Shown: positions 33,856 to 43,755, numbered from the stretch's first letter. The stretch is DNA of 64,000 nucleotides from Candidatus Anammoxibacter sp. (GCA_021777105.1 JAIQZQ010000122.1:123527-187526), one strand, 5' to 3'. Numbers and translations: made by a program. Notes: a model not told the origin generated them from the sequence alone.

Positions 33856-35706
33856 ATGGATATACAAAAAAACAATACTAAAATCCTGATAGTTGAGGAC
33901 TCGGATATAAGCGCGACGGTGATGAAGCGCTTCCTTGAAAAGGACGGCTATATTGTAACCGTAGCTGAAAACGGGGCCGAGGGCCTGTCTATTGCGCAAA
34001 AGCAAAAGCCTGATATTATCCTCAGCGATATTATGATGCCGGTGATGGACGGCTTTGAATTGTGTCATAAAGTTAAAAATGACGATTTGCTAAAAGACAC
34101 AAAGATAATTTTGCTTACTCAATTATCAGACCCAAAAGACGTTATTAAGGGCCTGCACGCGCAAGCCGACAGCTATGTCACCAAACCGGTTGACAACAAA
34201 TATTTGCTTGAAAAAGTTGAAACTCTTCTTACAGGGCGGACTAAAAGCAAAAGCTGTGAAACGGATGAGGGATTAGAAGTTAACATTGAGAACAAGCGCT
34301 ATGTTATAAATTCATCCCGCCAACACATCTTAGACCTGCTTTTATCAACATACGAAAATTCCGTTAATCAAAATTATGAGCTTATTGGAACGCAAAAGGA
34401 GTTAAAACGGCTTAACAATAGACTCGAAATAAATTTTGAGAGGCTTAGGAAAGCCGAAGAAGAGAACTTTAAGACCCTCGTTGAATTGGTGCCCGATATA
34501 ATCTACAAAATTGACAAAGACGGCAATATAATCTATCTAAACAGCGCAATAAAAAAACTTGGATATATGCCTGAAGAAATTATAGGAAAGCATTTTAGCA
34601 TTCTTATCATGCCCAACGACATCGACGCAATTAGTTATGAAAGCGCGGTGCCCAGATTTAAAGACCACCATGTAAAAGACGAAGAGCCGCCTAAACTGTT
34701 TGATGAGCGAAGGTCATCGCGGCGAATGACCAGGAACCTCCAGGTAAAACTTGTGCCTAAAAACTGCAAGGAAATAAAACCCGGCTTTATTGAACGAATC
34801 GGAAAAGAGGTGGTCACCGTGGAGATAAATAGCTCCGGTATGTACGAAACAAACGACGCAGATTCAGATTGCAATAGTTATATAGGGACGGTCGGCGTTA
34901 TAAGGGATATTACCGAACGCAAAAGAGCTGCCGAGGCTTTAATACTTTCAGAAAAAATGGCTGCTATAGGTTTGCTTGCGGCCGGCACCGCTCACGAGCT
35001 GAACAACCCTCTTATGGGAGTGCTAAACTATATTCAGTACCTGAAAGAAGAGATTGATAGAAAAGGCTCTAATTTTAAAGTGCTTGAAAAAGCCGAAAAA
35101 GGCGTCCTTAAATGCGCAAAGATCGTAAGCGACCTGTTAACCTTTTCAAGAAAGAGGGGTTACGATTGCTCAAGGATTAATTTAAATGATCTTATTTTGG
35201 ACACTTTAGATATAGTGGATTATCATATTAAAACGAATAATATTAAAGTAATAAAACTGCTTGAATGGCCGATTCCGGATATGTGGGTGGCTATCGACCA
35301 AATTCAACAAATATTGGTTAACATTATTACAAACGCTATTGACGCTATGGCGGACGCCGAGAAAAAAGAGCTTGTTATTAAAACACAGGTCTTCGGCGAT
35401 AATGTTGAGCTGGTTTTAAAAGATACGGGCTGCGGCATAAGCGACGAAAATATGTTAAAAATATTCGATCCTTTTTTTACAACTAAACCTCTGAACAAAG
35501 GGACGGGATTGGGCCTTTCGGTCACTAAAAGGATAGTGGATAATCACCATGGAAATATTGCCATTAAGAGCAAAATAGGCGAAGGGGCAATTTTCACTAT
35601 AAACTTGCCGTTGGAGAAGAAAGATGTAATAATTGAAAGCAACGGTGAAGACACGTTATGCGCTGAAGACGTGTTAGAGATTAACGATAAGAGTTTAACC
35701 GCCTAG
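33856..35706 (+). CDS. REC-PAS-HisKA-HATPase histidine kinase
   Basis: 616 residues, no membrane segment, so cytoplasmic. An N-terminal receiver (ILIVEDSD; acceptor D in IILSDIMMPVMDG) controls a kinase core with PAS (about 205-355; a basic insert DERRSSRRMTRNLQVKL splits it), H-box AAGTAHELNNPLMGVLNY, N-box VNIITNAIDAM and GTGLGLSVTKRIV. Such receiver-first kinases usually relay phosphate from another kinase. The next gene, 48 bases on, encodes a response regulator and is the likely partner. ATG at 33856 follows a rather weak RBS. Confidence 0.9.
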   Translation: MDIQKNNTKILIVEDSDISATVMKRFLEKDGYIVTVAENGAEGLSIAQKQKPDIILSDIMMPVMDGFELCHKVKNDDLLKDTKIILLTQLSDPKDVIKGLHAQADSYVTKPVDNKYLLEKVETLLTGRTKSKSCETDEGLEVNIENKRYVINSSRQHILDLLLSTYENSVNQNYELIGTQKELKRLNNRLEINFERLRKAEEENFKTLVELVPDIIYKIDKDGNIIYLNSAIKKLGYMPEEIIGKHFSILIMPNDIDAISYESAVPRFKDHHVKDEEPPKLFDERRSSRRMTRNLQVKLVPKNCKEIKPGFIERIGKEVVTVEINSSGMYETNDADSDCNSYIGTVGVIRDITERKRAAEALILSEKMAAIGLLAAGTAHELNNPLMGVLNYIQYLKEEIDRKGSNFKVLEKAEKGVLKCAKIVSDLLTFSRKRGYDCSRINLNDLILDTLDIVDYHIKTNNIKVIKLLEWPIPDMWVAIDQIQQILVNIITNAIDAMADAEKKELVIKTQVFGDNVELVLKDTGCGISDENMLKIFDPFFTTKPLNKGTGLGLSVTKRIVDNHHGNIAIKSKIGEGAIFTINLPLEKKDVIIESNGEDTLCAEDVLEINDKSLTA

Positions 35707-35754
35707 GGCAGACTCAATCCCTTATTTTAAAACATTTAATTAAAACCAATTTTA

Positions 35755-36441
35755 ATGACCAACCAGAAAAGAATATTAGTAGTTGACGACGAGTTTATAA
35801 TAAGAGACTCATTTAGCCTTTTATTTGAGCAAAAAGGTTACCGGATAGACACTGCCGAAAATGGATACGACGCAATTGAGCTTGCAAAGGAGAACGACTA
35901 CAGCTTCATATTTATGGATGTAAAAATGCCCGGCATGGACGGAATCGAAACCTTTAAGAAAATTAAGGACTTTAATCCGGACGCAACCACTGTCTATATG
36001 ACCGCTTACGCGACAGAGGCGGAAATTGCCAAATCGCTTCAAACAGGAGTTGACGGTGTATTGTATAAACCGTTTGACCCCCTTGCAATTACTACAAAGA
36101 TGAAAGAAGGCGACTTCCTAAGCAACTATGAAGCATATTTTATATCCATGTGGGACAGGTGCGCTAATGTTTTAGGCGAAAAACCGTTTGTTCATGTTTT
36201 AAAGAAATCGTTAAACGTTGTCAGCGAAAAGGGCCATGATATTTTAAACAGCGCAACAGTGGAAGAGGGAGGCCTTTCTTTTGAGAAACTACGAGAACAA
36301 TTAGGAAGCGAAAGACCTGTGGAGTTAAAGATTGCGTTAAGGGCTTTATTGGCCGAAATATGCCTAAACATTGAAAATTTGACCGATAGCATCATAACTA
36401 AAGAAGTTACAAGAGATATAGATGAAGAGCTGAAAGCTTAA
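35755..36441 (+). CDS. Response regulator with unknown C-terminal domain
   Basis: 228 residues. The receiver (1-120) has the acidic pair VVDDE, acceptor D in FIFMDVKMPGMDG, T in YMTAYAT and K in YKPFDP, so phosphorylation looks possible. The C-terminal ~105 residues are helical with no HTH or GGDEF/EAL mark that I can see. Output may therefore be protein-protein. It probably shares an operon with the preceding kinase. A short GGCCTG/CAGGCC hairpin (36461-36475) follows. Confidence 0.85.
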   Translation: MTNQKRILVVDDEFIIRDSFSLLFEQKGYRIDTAENGYDAIELAKENDYSFIFMDVKMPGMDGIETFKKIKDFNPDATTVYMTAYATEAEIAKSLQTGVDGVLYKPFDPLAITTKMKEGDFLSNYEAYFISMWDRCANVLGEKPFVHVLKKSLNVVSEKGHDILNSATVEEGGLSFEKLREQLGSERPVELKIALRALLAEICLNIENLTDSIITKEVTRDIDEELKA

Positions 36442-36588
36442 TTCCGCAATGCTTCACGCAGGCCTGAGCCAGGCCCGAAAAGCTTTTAAAATTAGTTGAA
36501 TTTTAACGATTATTGTTCTGCCATTATTTTTTTATATAGGGACTTACCCTAAAATATTTTTTTAAATCATATTAGAAGGAGAGATTAA

Positions 36589-37215
36589 ATGCACGACGAT
36601 GATTGCATGCACGGCGATGATTTATTGCAGGTTGGCCAAAAGGCCCCTGATTTTAAAGGGACGGCAGTAATGCCTAACGACACGTTTAAGGAGATATCTT
36701 TAAGCGAAGATTATAAAGGGAAGTATGTTTATCTCTTTTTCTATCCACTGGATTTTACATTTGTTTGTCCAACAGAGATTTTAGCGTTTAACAATAAACT
36801 CAAAGAGTTTAAAAAACGAAAGGTTGAAGTGATCGGGGTATCCGTAGATTCTCAGTTTTCACATTTAGCATGGAAACAGACGCCAGTGGAAAAAGGAGGC
36901 ATAGGCGATATTAAATATCCGCTGCTTTCAGACATCACAAAAGAGATAAGCTACAGCTACAACGTCCTTCTTGAAGAAGCCGGCATATCTCTCAGAGGCA
37001 GCTTTTTAATTGACAAGGAAGGCGTGTTGCAACACTACCTGATAAACAACCTGCCCCTTGGCAGAAGCATTGATGAAGCATTGCGCATGATCGATGCCTT
37101 GCAATACACTGAAAAACACGGCGAAGTTTGCCCTGCCAACTGGAAAGAGGGCGAAGACGCAATGAAACCTGACCAAAAAGGCGTCTCTTCATACCTGGCC
37201 AAACACGCTGAATAG
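36589..37215 (+). CDS. 2-Cys peroxiredoxin (AhpC/TSA, Prx1 type)
   Basis: 208-residue cytoplasmic thiol peroxidase that reduces hydrogen peroxide and organic peroxides. The peroxidatic cysteine is C60 in FYPLDFTFVCPTE and the resolving cysteine C181 in GEVCPANW, both in place for a typical 2-Cys enzyme. The first residues (MHDDDCMHGDD) are unusually acidic with an extra cysteine. A strong RBS (AGAAGGAGAG) precedes the ATG. A dyad TAGGG-ACTTA-CCCTA at about 36537-36551 upstream could be a regulatory site. Ends at a strong terminator. Confidence 0.93.
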   Translation: MHDDDCMHGDDLLQVGQKAPDFKGTAVMPNDTFKEISLSEDYKGKYVYLFFYPLDFTFVCPTEILAFNNKLKEFKKRKVEVIGVSVDSQFSHLAWKQTPVEKGGIGDIKYPLLSDITKEISYSYNVLLEEAGISLRGSFLIDKEGVLQHYLINNLPLGRSIDEALRMIDALQYTEKHGEVCPANWKEGEDAMKPDQKGVSSYLAKHAE

Positions 37216-37247
37216 AACTATCCCGCATATATTTTTACCGCTATATC

Positions 37248-37280
37248 AAAAGCGGGGGCGACAATATCGCCCCCGCTTTT
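37248..37280. terminator. Bidirectional intrinsic terminator
   Basis: A perfect 14-bp stem (37248-37261 with 37267-37280, loop CAATA) with A-run on the left and T-run on the right, placed between convergent genes, can stop transcription from both sides. Confidence 0.85.
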
Positions 37281-37336
37281 GCATTGTGTTATAATCACTA
37301 CCACAACTATTCGCCTACATTAATTGATTTTCCATG

Positions 37337-38026
37337 TTATGCTTGAACTGACTGCGATATGCCGGCGCATAATTCAAATAAAATCTTCATGCTTGCCAAA
37401 CTTCCCGGTTCGCTTTTAACCCTATGAAGCAACTCATCAATATAATACGGTTTTCCAACTTCATTAGGTCTTGTTTTAGTGTATCTTATGTTTTTCTCAA
37501 GTAACATATTCCGTAAATAGTCATAATGATACAACGACAATGTTCCCGCGTAATCATCCGGTTTTGGCATCAATTCAGGGTTATCTTTTGAAATATCAAA
37601 GTGTTTAGAAAATTGCGAACATTCTTTGTTAGCAGGATTTCCGGAATATATTTTCTTGTTTCCAAGAAACCATGTTTCCATACAACATTTCTGAGCTACA
37701 ATTTTTAACTCACAGTTGCTTAATCTTAGACTATTATCATAAACATATTTGCTAACTTCGCCAACTTTTGCGTCCACAGTTGATTCGTCAGCGTCTATAA
37801 CCACAATTAGCATATCATAGTTGCCGCAATCATTAACATCCGCCACGGAATTACGAAGATGATTGTCAAGAATGCTTGGGTACCCTAAACCGCTAATGAG
37901 GAAATAGTTGTTTTTATCAGCGTCCATTGGCGAGGCCACTCTTTCCAGGCCGGGAATTAAATGCGCAATCCATTTTGGGTATACTTTCTGCTCAGTTTTC
38001 CCCTCAACCAGAAAATAAACATTCAC
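37337..38026 (-). CDS. Toprim-like protein paired with an AAA ATPase
   Basis: 229 residues. FLVEGKTEQKVY (E8) and IVVIDADES (D78, D80) place the conserved E and DxD of a Toprim-like metal site; CCMETWFLGN resembles the E-xW-L motif of DUF4276-type proteins. Toprim nucleases in such pairs cut nucleic acid when triggered. Its start overlaps the ATPase stop by four bases, so the two are coupled. The arrangement ATPase then Toprim recalls PARIS (AriA/AriB) and other ATPase-nuclease defence pairs, but I cannot match it to a named type. The low G+C suggests acquisition. Confidence 0.75.
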   Translation of the reverse strand: MNVYFLVEGKTEQKVYPKWIAHLIPGLERVASPMDADKNNYFLISGLGYPSILDNHLRNSVADVNDCGNYDMLIVVIDADESTVDAKVGEVSKYVYDNSLRLSNCELKIVAQKCCMETWFLGNKKIYSGNPANKECSQFSKHFDISKDNPELMPKPDDYAGTLSLYHYDYLRNMLLEKNIRYTKTRPNEVGKPYYIDELLHRVKSEPGSLASMKILFELCAGISQSVQA

Positions 38027-39177
38027 ACCTCCACCCCCTCTGAATACTGATCTAAATTAATTAATTGCGTAAATGCGTCATGTTTAGATTTGCCGATATT
38101 AAATTTCTCTGCATCACAGGCCCTTACTTTGCCGGCTTTCCGTGTAATCAATTTCCAATTTGAATAATTAATATTATTAATAATATATGGATGATGGCTT
38201 GTGATAATAAATTGCAAACGGCGCCCGGACCCTACAATGCTTGAAGTTAATTCATCAATGCAGTTAATTCCCAGGCTGTTCTCAAATTCATCAATCAGAA
38301 TAACCGTGCCGTCCGCGCACAAATTTAACTCCGCAATATGCAATAGAGTTCTAAACATGCCGGATGATATTTTTGCTTCATCTATCCAATTTGTGACACC
38401 TCTTTCTTTTATTTGAATTAAAGGCATCTCTTTATAAAACATTGGCAAATTGTTCCGAGTTTGACTTAAAGGTTCAATTTTTACATCTTCAATATATGGG
38501 AATACTTCCATAAAGGTTCCAGCTATTTCACTAAACGTAACATTCTGGTTAACATAGGTTAAGTAAAGTTTCAACTTAATGTCTTCCCCGCTATCTCTTA
38601 TGGAGTCTAAATTTTTATATTTTTTTAGCTTTGTGTCAATATCTTCATCAAATATCATACGTCTCACAATATCAAAATCGCTAGCATTATCATCAAAAAT
38701 GACACGTTCAAACTCATCATAAACATCTTTTATTTGATCTTCTTCTTTTAGCAATGAAATAACGCTTTTCGTTTGAGATAGTTTTACAGTTTTTTCTCCA
38801 TTAAATTTAATGCCGTCTTTATCTCTATCAACAACTAATTCACTTTCAATATATAGCTTTTCCTCTTTGATTATTGGCAAATCTTTATCATCTGAATCAC
38901 TTTCTAATCTTGGGATATACCCCTCAATAAAACCTTTGTTTTCAAATACACCACTCCATTTGTAACACAAGCCTTTTGTCGTAAAGAATTCAATATCCCA
39001 TGTTATTCCATTTATCGAAGTCCCTCGCGCTATTTTTTTTAAATCAAGAATAGAAAGCAATATTCTTGTCTTTCCGACTCCTGATCCGCCTACCAGAAGA
39101 GTAAGGTTGCTAAATTCTATTAACTCCAACTCCCAACCTACGGAATCATCCTTATAAACTAACGATTTTATATTCAT
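38023..39177 (-). CDS. ABC-like AAA ATPase (AAA_15/AAA_21), defence-pair type
   Basis: 384 residues, soluble. Walker A is VGGSGVGKT (about 29-37), a signature-like KISSGMF lies near residue 270, and Walker B with catalytic E is VILIDEFENSLG, followed by a switch histidine in FIITSHHPYI. This SMC/Rad50-like order with a long middle insert (about 70-250) is that of OLD- and PARIS-type ATPases, which sense invading DNA or phage proteins and control a partner nuclease. It is the first gene of a two-gene leftward operon with the Toprim-like protein. The trigger cannot be read. Confidence 0.85.
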   Translation of the reverse strand: MNIKSLVYKDDSVGWELELIEFSNLTLLVGGSGVGKTRILLSILDLKKIARGTSINGITWDIEFFTTKGLCYKWSGVFENKGFIEGYIPRLESDSDDKDLPIIKEEKLYIESELVVDRDKDGIKFNGEKTVKLSQTKSVISLLKEEDQIKDVYDEFERVIFDDNASDFDIVRRMIFDEDIDTKLKKYKNLDSIRDSGEDIKLKLYLTYVNQNVTFSEIAGTFMEVFPYIEDVKIEPLSQTRNNLPMFYKEMPLIQIKERGVTNWIDEAKISSGMFRTLLHIAELNLCADGTVILIDEFENSLGINCIDELTSSIVGSGRRLQFIITSHHPYIINNINYSNWKLITRKAGKVRACDAEKFNIGKSKHDAFTQLINLDQYSEGVEV

Positions 39178-39517
39178 AACCTTTTTAATTCCTGATTAAA
39201 TATTAAAGCGTATATTTTCGTTCTTAACTAACAATTACAATATCCGCAACATTAAGGTTCTGTCAAAACAACTTGGTATTTTAGGCAGAACCTTAATAAA
39301 GATAATATATTGTATTATTTTTGAAATCAAGGGAAAAGCAAAACATTAAGATCTTTAATGTTTGCCGTAAAGCAATTCAATAGGATGTAAACACGAAGAA
39401 AGAAGATATGATAACAAACCAAAGTAGTAATAGGTATGGCGTGAGTCTGAAACACTATTATTAAAGTAATAGAAAGGAAGTTTTGGGGAATATTATAGAA
39501 AAATAATATACAGCCAA
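39178..39517. other. Noncoding with an 11-bp inverted repeat
   Basis: TTAAGGTTCTG at 39252-39262 and CAGAACCTTAA at 39286-39296 are exact inverse copies around 23 bases, in a region otherwise without genes. It may be a small structured element or part of the ATPase promoter region. Confidence 0.5.
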
Positions 39518-40624
39518 CTATTCGCCGATATTCATTGGAACCGCGTCTCCAGTTCCATCGTTTTCTTCGGAAACGGCATCATCCTCAAGCAGTTCAGGTA
39601 GTTCTTTGACCAGTTTGCCGGCGTAATAATCCATCACCTCGTATACCCAATTCTTGTGTTTTCCGGAGAATTCGTTTGCGTTTTCATGCGCAAGGAGTTT
39701 GGCCTCTTTCTTCTTCAACTCCTCATCGCTCTCAACGCCATCCGCTTTAACAACAGGCGCAGTGTCAAGAAATTCCGCGTTGCAAGTCATATAGGTTTTC
39801 TCGTCTTTTTTAGCAATCTTTAAAGTGTAAACGGTTGAGTTCTTCAGCCGGCAAACATATTGGTTTGCAAACTCCAGATCGCCGCCTATAGACTCCATAC
39901 TTTTAACATCATTGATTTTCACATTCATTAAAGCGGTAAACACTTCGCCTGGAACGGTTTCATTTAATTTCTTGCCCTCTGGAATATCTTGAATCACAAT
40001 TTTTCCGCTTTCAGCGTCCTCATTTAATGTGTATGACGACTCCTTAGTAGATACAGTGATTGATTCAATATCGCCGCGATCCAGGGTAAAAATATCAGGA
40101 TCAACAAAATTCATCGCGCTGTCTTTAATATATGGATCTACCATAATCCTGTAAACTTTATTGTCTGAAATCAGCCTTGCAAACACCCCGGCCCCCTCTT
40201 CCTCTGCCTTGCCGATAATAACTCCCGCAAGCAGGCTTGCGTCCGGTTTTAAAAACCTCACAACGCTTTTCGCTTTCTCCTCCGTTACACCAAGGGCCTC
40301 ATGGTTGTCCGGGTTATCAGTGTAAAAGCCGGCCGATTTTATATCAAGGCATCCCGCTATAAGGTTGTTTATTTCACTTGCGTGCGCAGGATAATTGTCC
40401 TTGTCTTTCACAACAAACCCATCGCCTGACCGTTTTAGAGTAATAATATCCTTGCCTTTGCCCAAAACAATACTGTCTATGCCGGCTGGATCAAGCCCTT
40501 GAAAAAGGTAACCCTGCGCGTTCTGTTTTGGGGCGGGCCGGTTCGAAATGGATGACTGCGCAATCGCCCACGCAATCATTGCCGCTGTAATAATCCCTAA
40601 TATTGTTAAACTTTTATTGCTCAT
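39518..40624 (-). CDS. DUF4340 domain protein of a Gld-type ABC system
   Basis: 368 residues with one N-terminal membrane anchor (ILGIITAAMIAWAIAQSS) and a large periplasmic part. Paired segments such as DSIVLGKGKDIITLKRSGDGFVV and IESITVSTKESSYTLNE are the DUF4340 repeat, a beta-rich module. In many bacteria DUF4340 genes follow the gldF/gldG-like genes, as here. The acidic tail (LLEDDAVSEENDG) is unremarkable. The role in the exporter is unknown; it probably acts in the periplasm with the GldG-like subunit. Confidence 0.85.
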   Translation of the reverse strand: MSNKSLTILGIITAAMIAWAIAQSSISNRPAPKQNAQGYLFQGLDPAGIDSIVLGKGKDIITLKRSGDGFVVKDKDNYPAHASEINNLIAGCLDIKSAGFYTDNPDNHEALGVTEEKAKSVVRFLKPDASLLAGVIIGKAEEEGAGVFARLISDNKVYRIMVDPYIKDSAMNFVDPDIFTLDRGDIESITVSTKESSYTLNEDAESGKIVIQDIPEGKKLNETVPGEVFTALMNVKINDVKSMESIGGDLEFANQYVCRLKNSTVYTLKIAKKDEKTYMTCNAEFLDTAPVVKADGVESDEELKKKEAKLLAHENANEFSGKHKNWVYEVMDYYAGKLVKELPELLEDDAVSEENDGTGDAVPMNIGE

Positions 40625-40673
40625 TGAGATCTAATATTGATTTATAAATGTAATTAAAAAAACAACGCCCTTA

Positions 40674-42680
40674 TTACTCGCCCGGGTGGCTGATATAGTA
40701 CCGTTTTTTCCTATTCCTGCTAATGCTTAAAACTATGGCAATAATCAATATCACCGCCGGAGCCATCAACATGTTAAAATTTTGAAGCAGCGAGCCAAGG
40801 CTTTCAATCCTTTGCCGTCTTTTCATCTTTACCTGCCTCAATTCCCGTTGCTGTTCATGTATCTTTAACTCAAGCTCTTTCTTTTTCTGTATAATTGCGT
40901 TTCCTATAATAGCCGCGTTGCCGTCCCCATTAGAGGCCACAACCTTTTTAAGCTCTTCCTGAAAACCCGCGATTGAAGCGTTAATTTTTGCCTCCTCCTC
41001 AGCCGTCTCTATCTCCGCCTGCATCTCAATCGCGTCCACAACCTTAAACGACCTCTTAAAGTTGCCCCTGGATCTGATAGAGATAAGATCGCTTGATCCC
41101 CCAAGCTTTTCTATTGCGTTCAGCATCATGGCCCCGTTGTCGCCAACCACCATCTTGCCCAGGAAAGTGTCCTGATACGCCACCATATCGCTTATAAAAT
41201 CAACATCCGCAAAAACAATAACTGCTGAATTGTCAGCGGATTCGGTTAGGCCCGTAAGTTTCTTTGTCACCGTCTCGCCGTCGGAAGCCCCATCCCCGCC
41301 GCCATGCATATGGTCATGATTAATCTGTTTCTCATACCCTTCTTTTGGGACGACAACCTCAATCCCGTTCGGAAAACTACTCTTAAATTTCCCGGTGAGC
41401 AGATATCCCATATTTACAGCTTTTGCCCCGTCATGAAACTTCTTCATTAACGCCGAAGGTTTTATCATCATTAGCTCATACGGACTGCCGACCTCCCACG
41501 AGTTGCCCCTGCTTGTAGTCATAATCAGAGGAGTCTTCTCAATAGAGCCGGCCTGTTCATTATCTTCAATCTCTTCTAAAACTCCGGAGAAGAGAAGCCT
41601 TATCTGGTTAAGCTCGGAAGTCACAACATCCCTTTCGCTGAAACAACCATGCTTCAGGTCTAGAAAGCCGATAACCTTTTCCGGCAATTGATTCGGAGCC
41701 AACGACGCGGTTAACGACAAGACGCGGTCTCCCGCAAACGTGTTATGCGGCATTTCAACGCCCCATGTTCTTAACAAACGGTTCAGGTCTGAGTTACGCG
41801 GCGGCGGAGGCTGATTCATCTGCATACCCGCATTATTTTCAGGCTCATCCGCGAAACAGAACGGATCAACGCACACAATTGTCCTCCCGTTTTTTAGCAC
41901 AAACTGATCTATCGCAAACAGCGTCTGGTCAGGGAGGTCTTTTGGATGAATAACCAGCAGGATGTCAACATCGGTAATCTCCTCAACCCCGGGCTCAATG
42001 CCCTTAACCTCAAACTGACTTCTCAACTGTTCCACAAACGCCCACGCCGGTTTTGGCTGCTGCCCCTGCATGCGCATCATTTGCGCCATATATCCGCTAA
42101 CATCATCGCCCATAACCGGCAGCGAACTTAAAATGCCTATCTTTCTTTTTTGCCGCGTAATAGACGAATCTATCAAATAGCTTATATCATACTCCACAAA
42201 ATTTTGCCTGTCCGGCGCAAAGAAGGGTATTACCCTTTCAATCCCAAACTGGGTCTGCACAGCCAACCCAAAAAAGAAGCTCTCCTCTTCAGTAATCGGG
42301 AATCTTTTCAATCCATACCCAAGCGCCTGAGCCTCGTCGTCGGAAAACGGCCTTGGGTCAACTATTTGCAAATCAATCATCCCATTTGCCGCGTCCGAAT
42401 ACTCCTCCAGCAACGACTTAACAAATCTATAATAGTTGTTAAAATAACGAATCTGGTCCGGCCCCTTTAAAGCAGCCGTCTCCGCGTAAAAAAGCTTAAC
42501 CGTGACCGGCTGATTAAGTTTTGACAATATCGCCTTTGTGCCGTCTGAAAGCGTGTAAAGGTTTTGAGCCGTAGCGTCAATTTTTAACGATTTACCGATG
42601 TTCTGGCAGGCGATTATCGCGCTAAATGTGATTACAAGGATAAGTATGGCCCCGATTATGGACCTTATAGAGTTGCTCAT
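40674..42680 (-). CDS. GldG-like ABC transport auxiliary subunit
   Basis: 668 residues from ATG 42680, which overlaps the permease stop as TGATG and follows the RBS AAGGAAGGCGG; the frame could extend to 42728 but those residues lie inside the permease gene. One N-terminal TM (SIIGAILILVITFSAIIAC), a long periplasmic ABC_transp_aux region (TVKLFYAETAALKGPDQIRYF, then VDPFCFADEPENN), a coiled coil near 560-630 and a final TM. The family occurs in gliding-linked Gld and related exporters of unknown substrate. It is the middle of a permease-GldG-DUF4340 operon. Confidence 0.88.
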   Translation of the reverse strand: MSNSIRSIIGAILILVITFSAIIACQNIGKSLKIDATAQNLYTLSDGTKAILSKLNQPVTVKLFYAETAALKGPDQIRYFNNYYRFVKSLLEEYSDAANGMIDLQIVDPRPFSDDEAQALGYGLKRFPITEEESFFFGLAVQTQFGIERVIPFFAPDRQNFVEYDISYLIDSSITRQKRKIGILSSLPVMGDDVSGYMAQMMRMQGQQPKPAWAFVEQLRSQFEVKGIEPGVEEITDVDILLVIHPKDLPDQTLFAIDQFVLKNGRTIVCVDPFCFADEPENNAGMQMNQPPPPRNSDLNRLLRTWGVEMPHNTFAGDRVLSLTASLAPNQLPEKVIGFLDLKHGCFSERDVVTSELNQIRLLFSGVLEEIEDNEQAGSIEKTPLIMTTSRGNSWEVGSPYELMMIKPSALMKKFHDGAKAVNMGYLLTGKFKSSFPNGIEVVVPKEGYEKQINHDHMHGGGDGASDGETVTKKLTGLTESADNSAVIVFADVDFISDMVAYQDTFLGKMVVGDNGAMMLNAIEKLGGSSDLISIRSRGNFKRSFKVVDAIEMQAEIETAEEEAKINASIAGFQEELKKVVASNGDGNAAIIGNAIIQKKKELELKIHEQQRELRQVKMKRRQRIESLGSLLQNFNMLMAPAVILIIAIVLSISRNRKKRYYISHPGE

Positions 42681-43411
42681 CAGTCCGCCTTCCTTTCCTC
42701 TAAAATAACGGAGCAAGCCGCTATCCACCCGATAATCAACAAAACAAAATATGAGAGGTCTTTAAACTCCAGCGTCCCTCTCTGTATTGATTCAAAATGC
42801 CGTTGGAAGCTCACGCTCCCAATTGCCGAAACAAGGCCTGACGGCAAAAATGACGACAGGTAATTTAAAGTGGTCGGCATACCGGCAAATACAAGCACTG
42901 CGCACGCTACAACTGAAAGCACAAAACTTATCACCTGGTTTTTGCTGATCGCGGAAAAAAAGCAGCCGATTGCCAGAAAGCCGCCTGCCATTAAAACGCT
43001 GCCCAAATAACCGGTAAATATCATGCCTGCGTCAGGGTCGCCAAGAAAAGAGACCGTAATTACCATAGGAAAAGTCAATGCCAACGCAATTACCAGAAAA
43101 AGCCATGACGCGCAGAATTTGCCGATAACTGACTGCCTCACTGTAATAGGCAACGTCAAAAGCAGCTCTATCGAGCCTGACTTCCGCTCCTCGGCCCACA
43201 ACCGCATTGAAATAGCCGGAGCCATAAACACAAACAACAACGGCAAATTCATAAAGAAGGTTTGCATATCCGCCTGACGCGCGCGAAAAAAGCCCTGCTT
43301 AAAAGTCAGATATCCTGAAAAAAACAGGAATATTATTAGGAAAACATACGCAATTGGAGTGTTAAAATAAGATTTAAACTCTCTTTTAAACACCGATTTG
43401 AAACCGCTCAT
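42680..43411 (-). CDS. ABC transporter permease (GldF-like)
   Basis: 243 residues with six predicted membrane helices. FKREFKSYFNTPIAYVFLIIF at the start and SMRLWAEERKSGSIELLLTLP in the first cytoplasmic loop are the marks of ABC-2 permeases of the GldF/NosY type; the EERKSG-E motif contacts the ATPase. It reads directly into the GldG-like gene (TGATG). Its ATPase partner is the leftward gene at 43.8-44.5 kb, 344 bases upstream, an unusual gap for such an operon, filled by palindromes. Confidence 0.9.
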   Translation of the reverse strand: MSGFKSVFKREFKSYFNTPIAYVFLIIFLFFSGYLTFKQGFFRARQADMQTFFMNLPLLFVFMAPAISMRLWAEERKSGSIELLLTLPITVRQSVIGKFCASWLFLVIALALTFPMVITVSFLGDPDAGMIFTGYLGSVLMAGGFLAIGCFFSAISKNQVISFVLSVVACAVLVFAGMPTTLNYLSSFLPSGLVSAIGSVSFQRHFESIQRGTLEFKDLSYFVLLIIGWIAACSVILEERKAD

Positions 43412-43755
43412 CTACTTAACTCCGCTGCTAATTTAAATTTAATTGTAAAGAAATTGATTTTTTAACCCCAAAGGGGTAATTTAATATAGCCTAGGGCTAC
43501 GCCCTAAGGATATATGTTTTAATATTTTTAGCCCTGTAAGGGCGATTTAAATTTTCAAGCCAGAAGGACTGGATTGAAAATTATGTAAACCAAAATATTA
43601 ACTCGTGAATTCGGCTTACGATTTTTTAATTCGCCCTTTCAGGGCTATGCTATGTTTTATTTCATACCCAGGGCGTTGTTGCCCTGGGCTTTAATAATTG
43701 AATTTACCTATTACCTATCACCTATCACCGATTACCGCTTTTTACTTGTCCTTCC
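43412..43755. repeat. REP-like palindromes inside the Gld-type operon
   Basis: Four short hairpins: TAGGGC-TAC-GCCCTA (43492-43506), GCCCT-GTA-AGGGC (43531-43543), GCCCT-TTC-AGGGC (43633-43645) and CCCAGGGC/GCCCTGGG (43667-43688). The second and third lie in inverted orientation to each other. No gene is present. GCCCT/AGGGC motifs of this kind are a common dispersed repeat in bacterial genomes. Confidence 0.7.
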
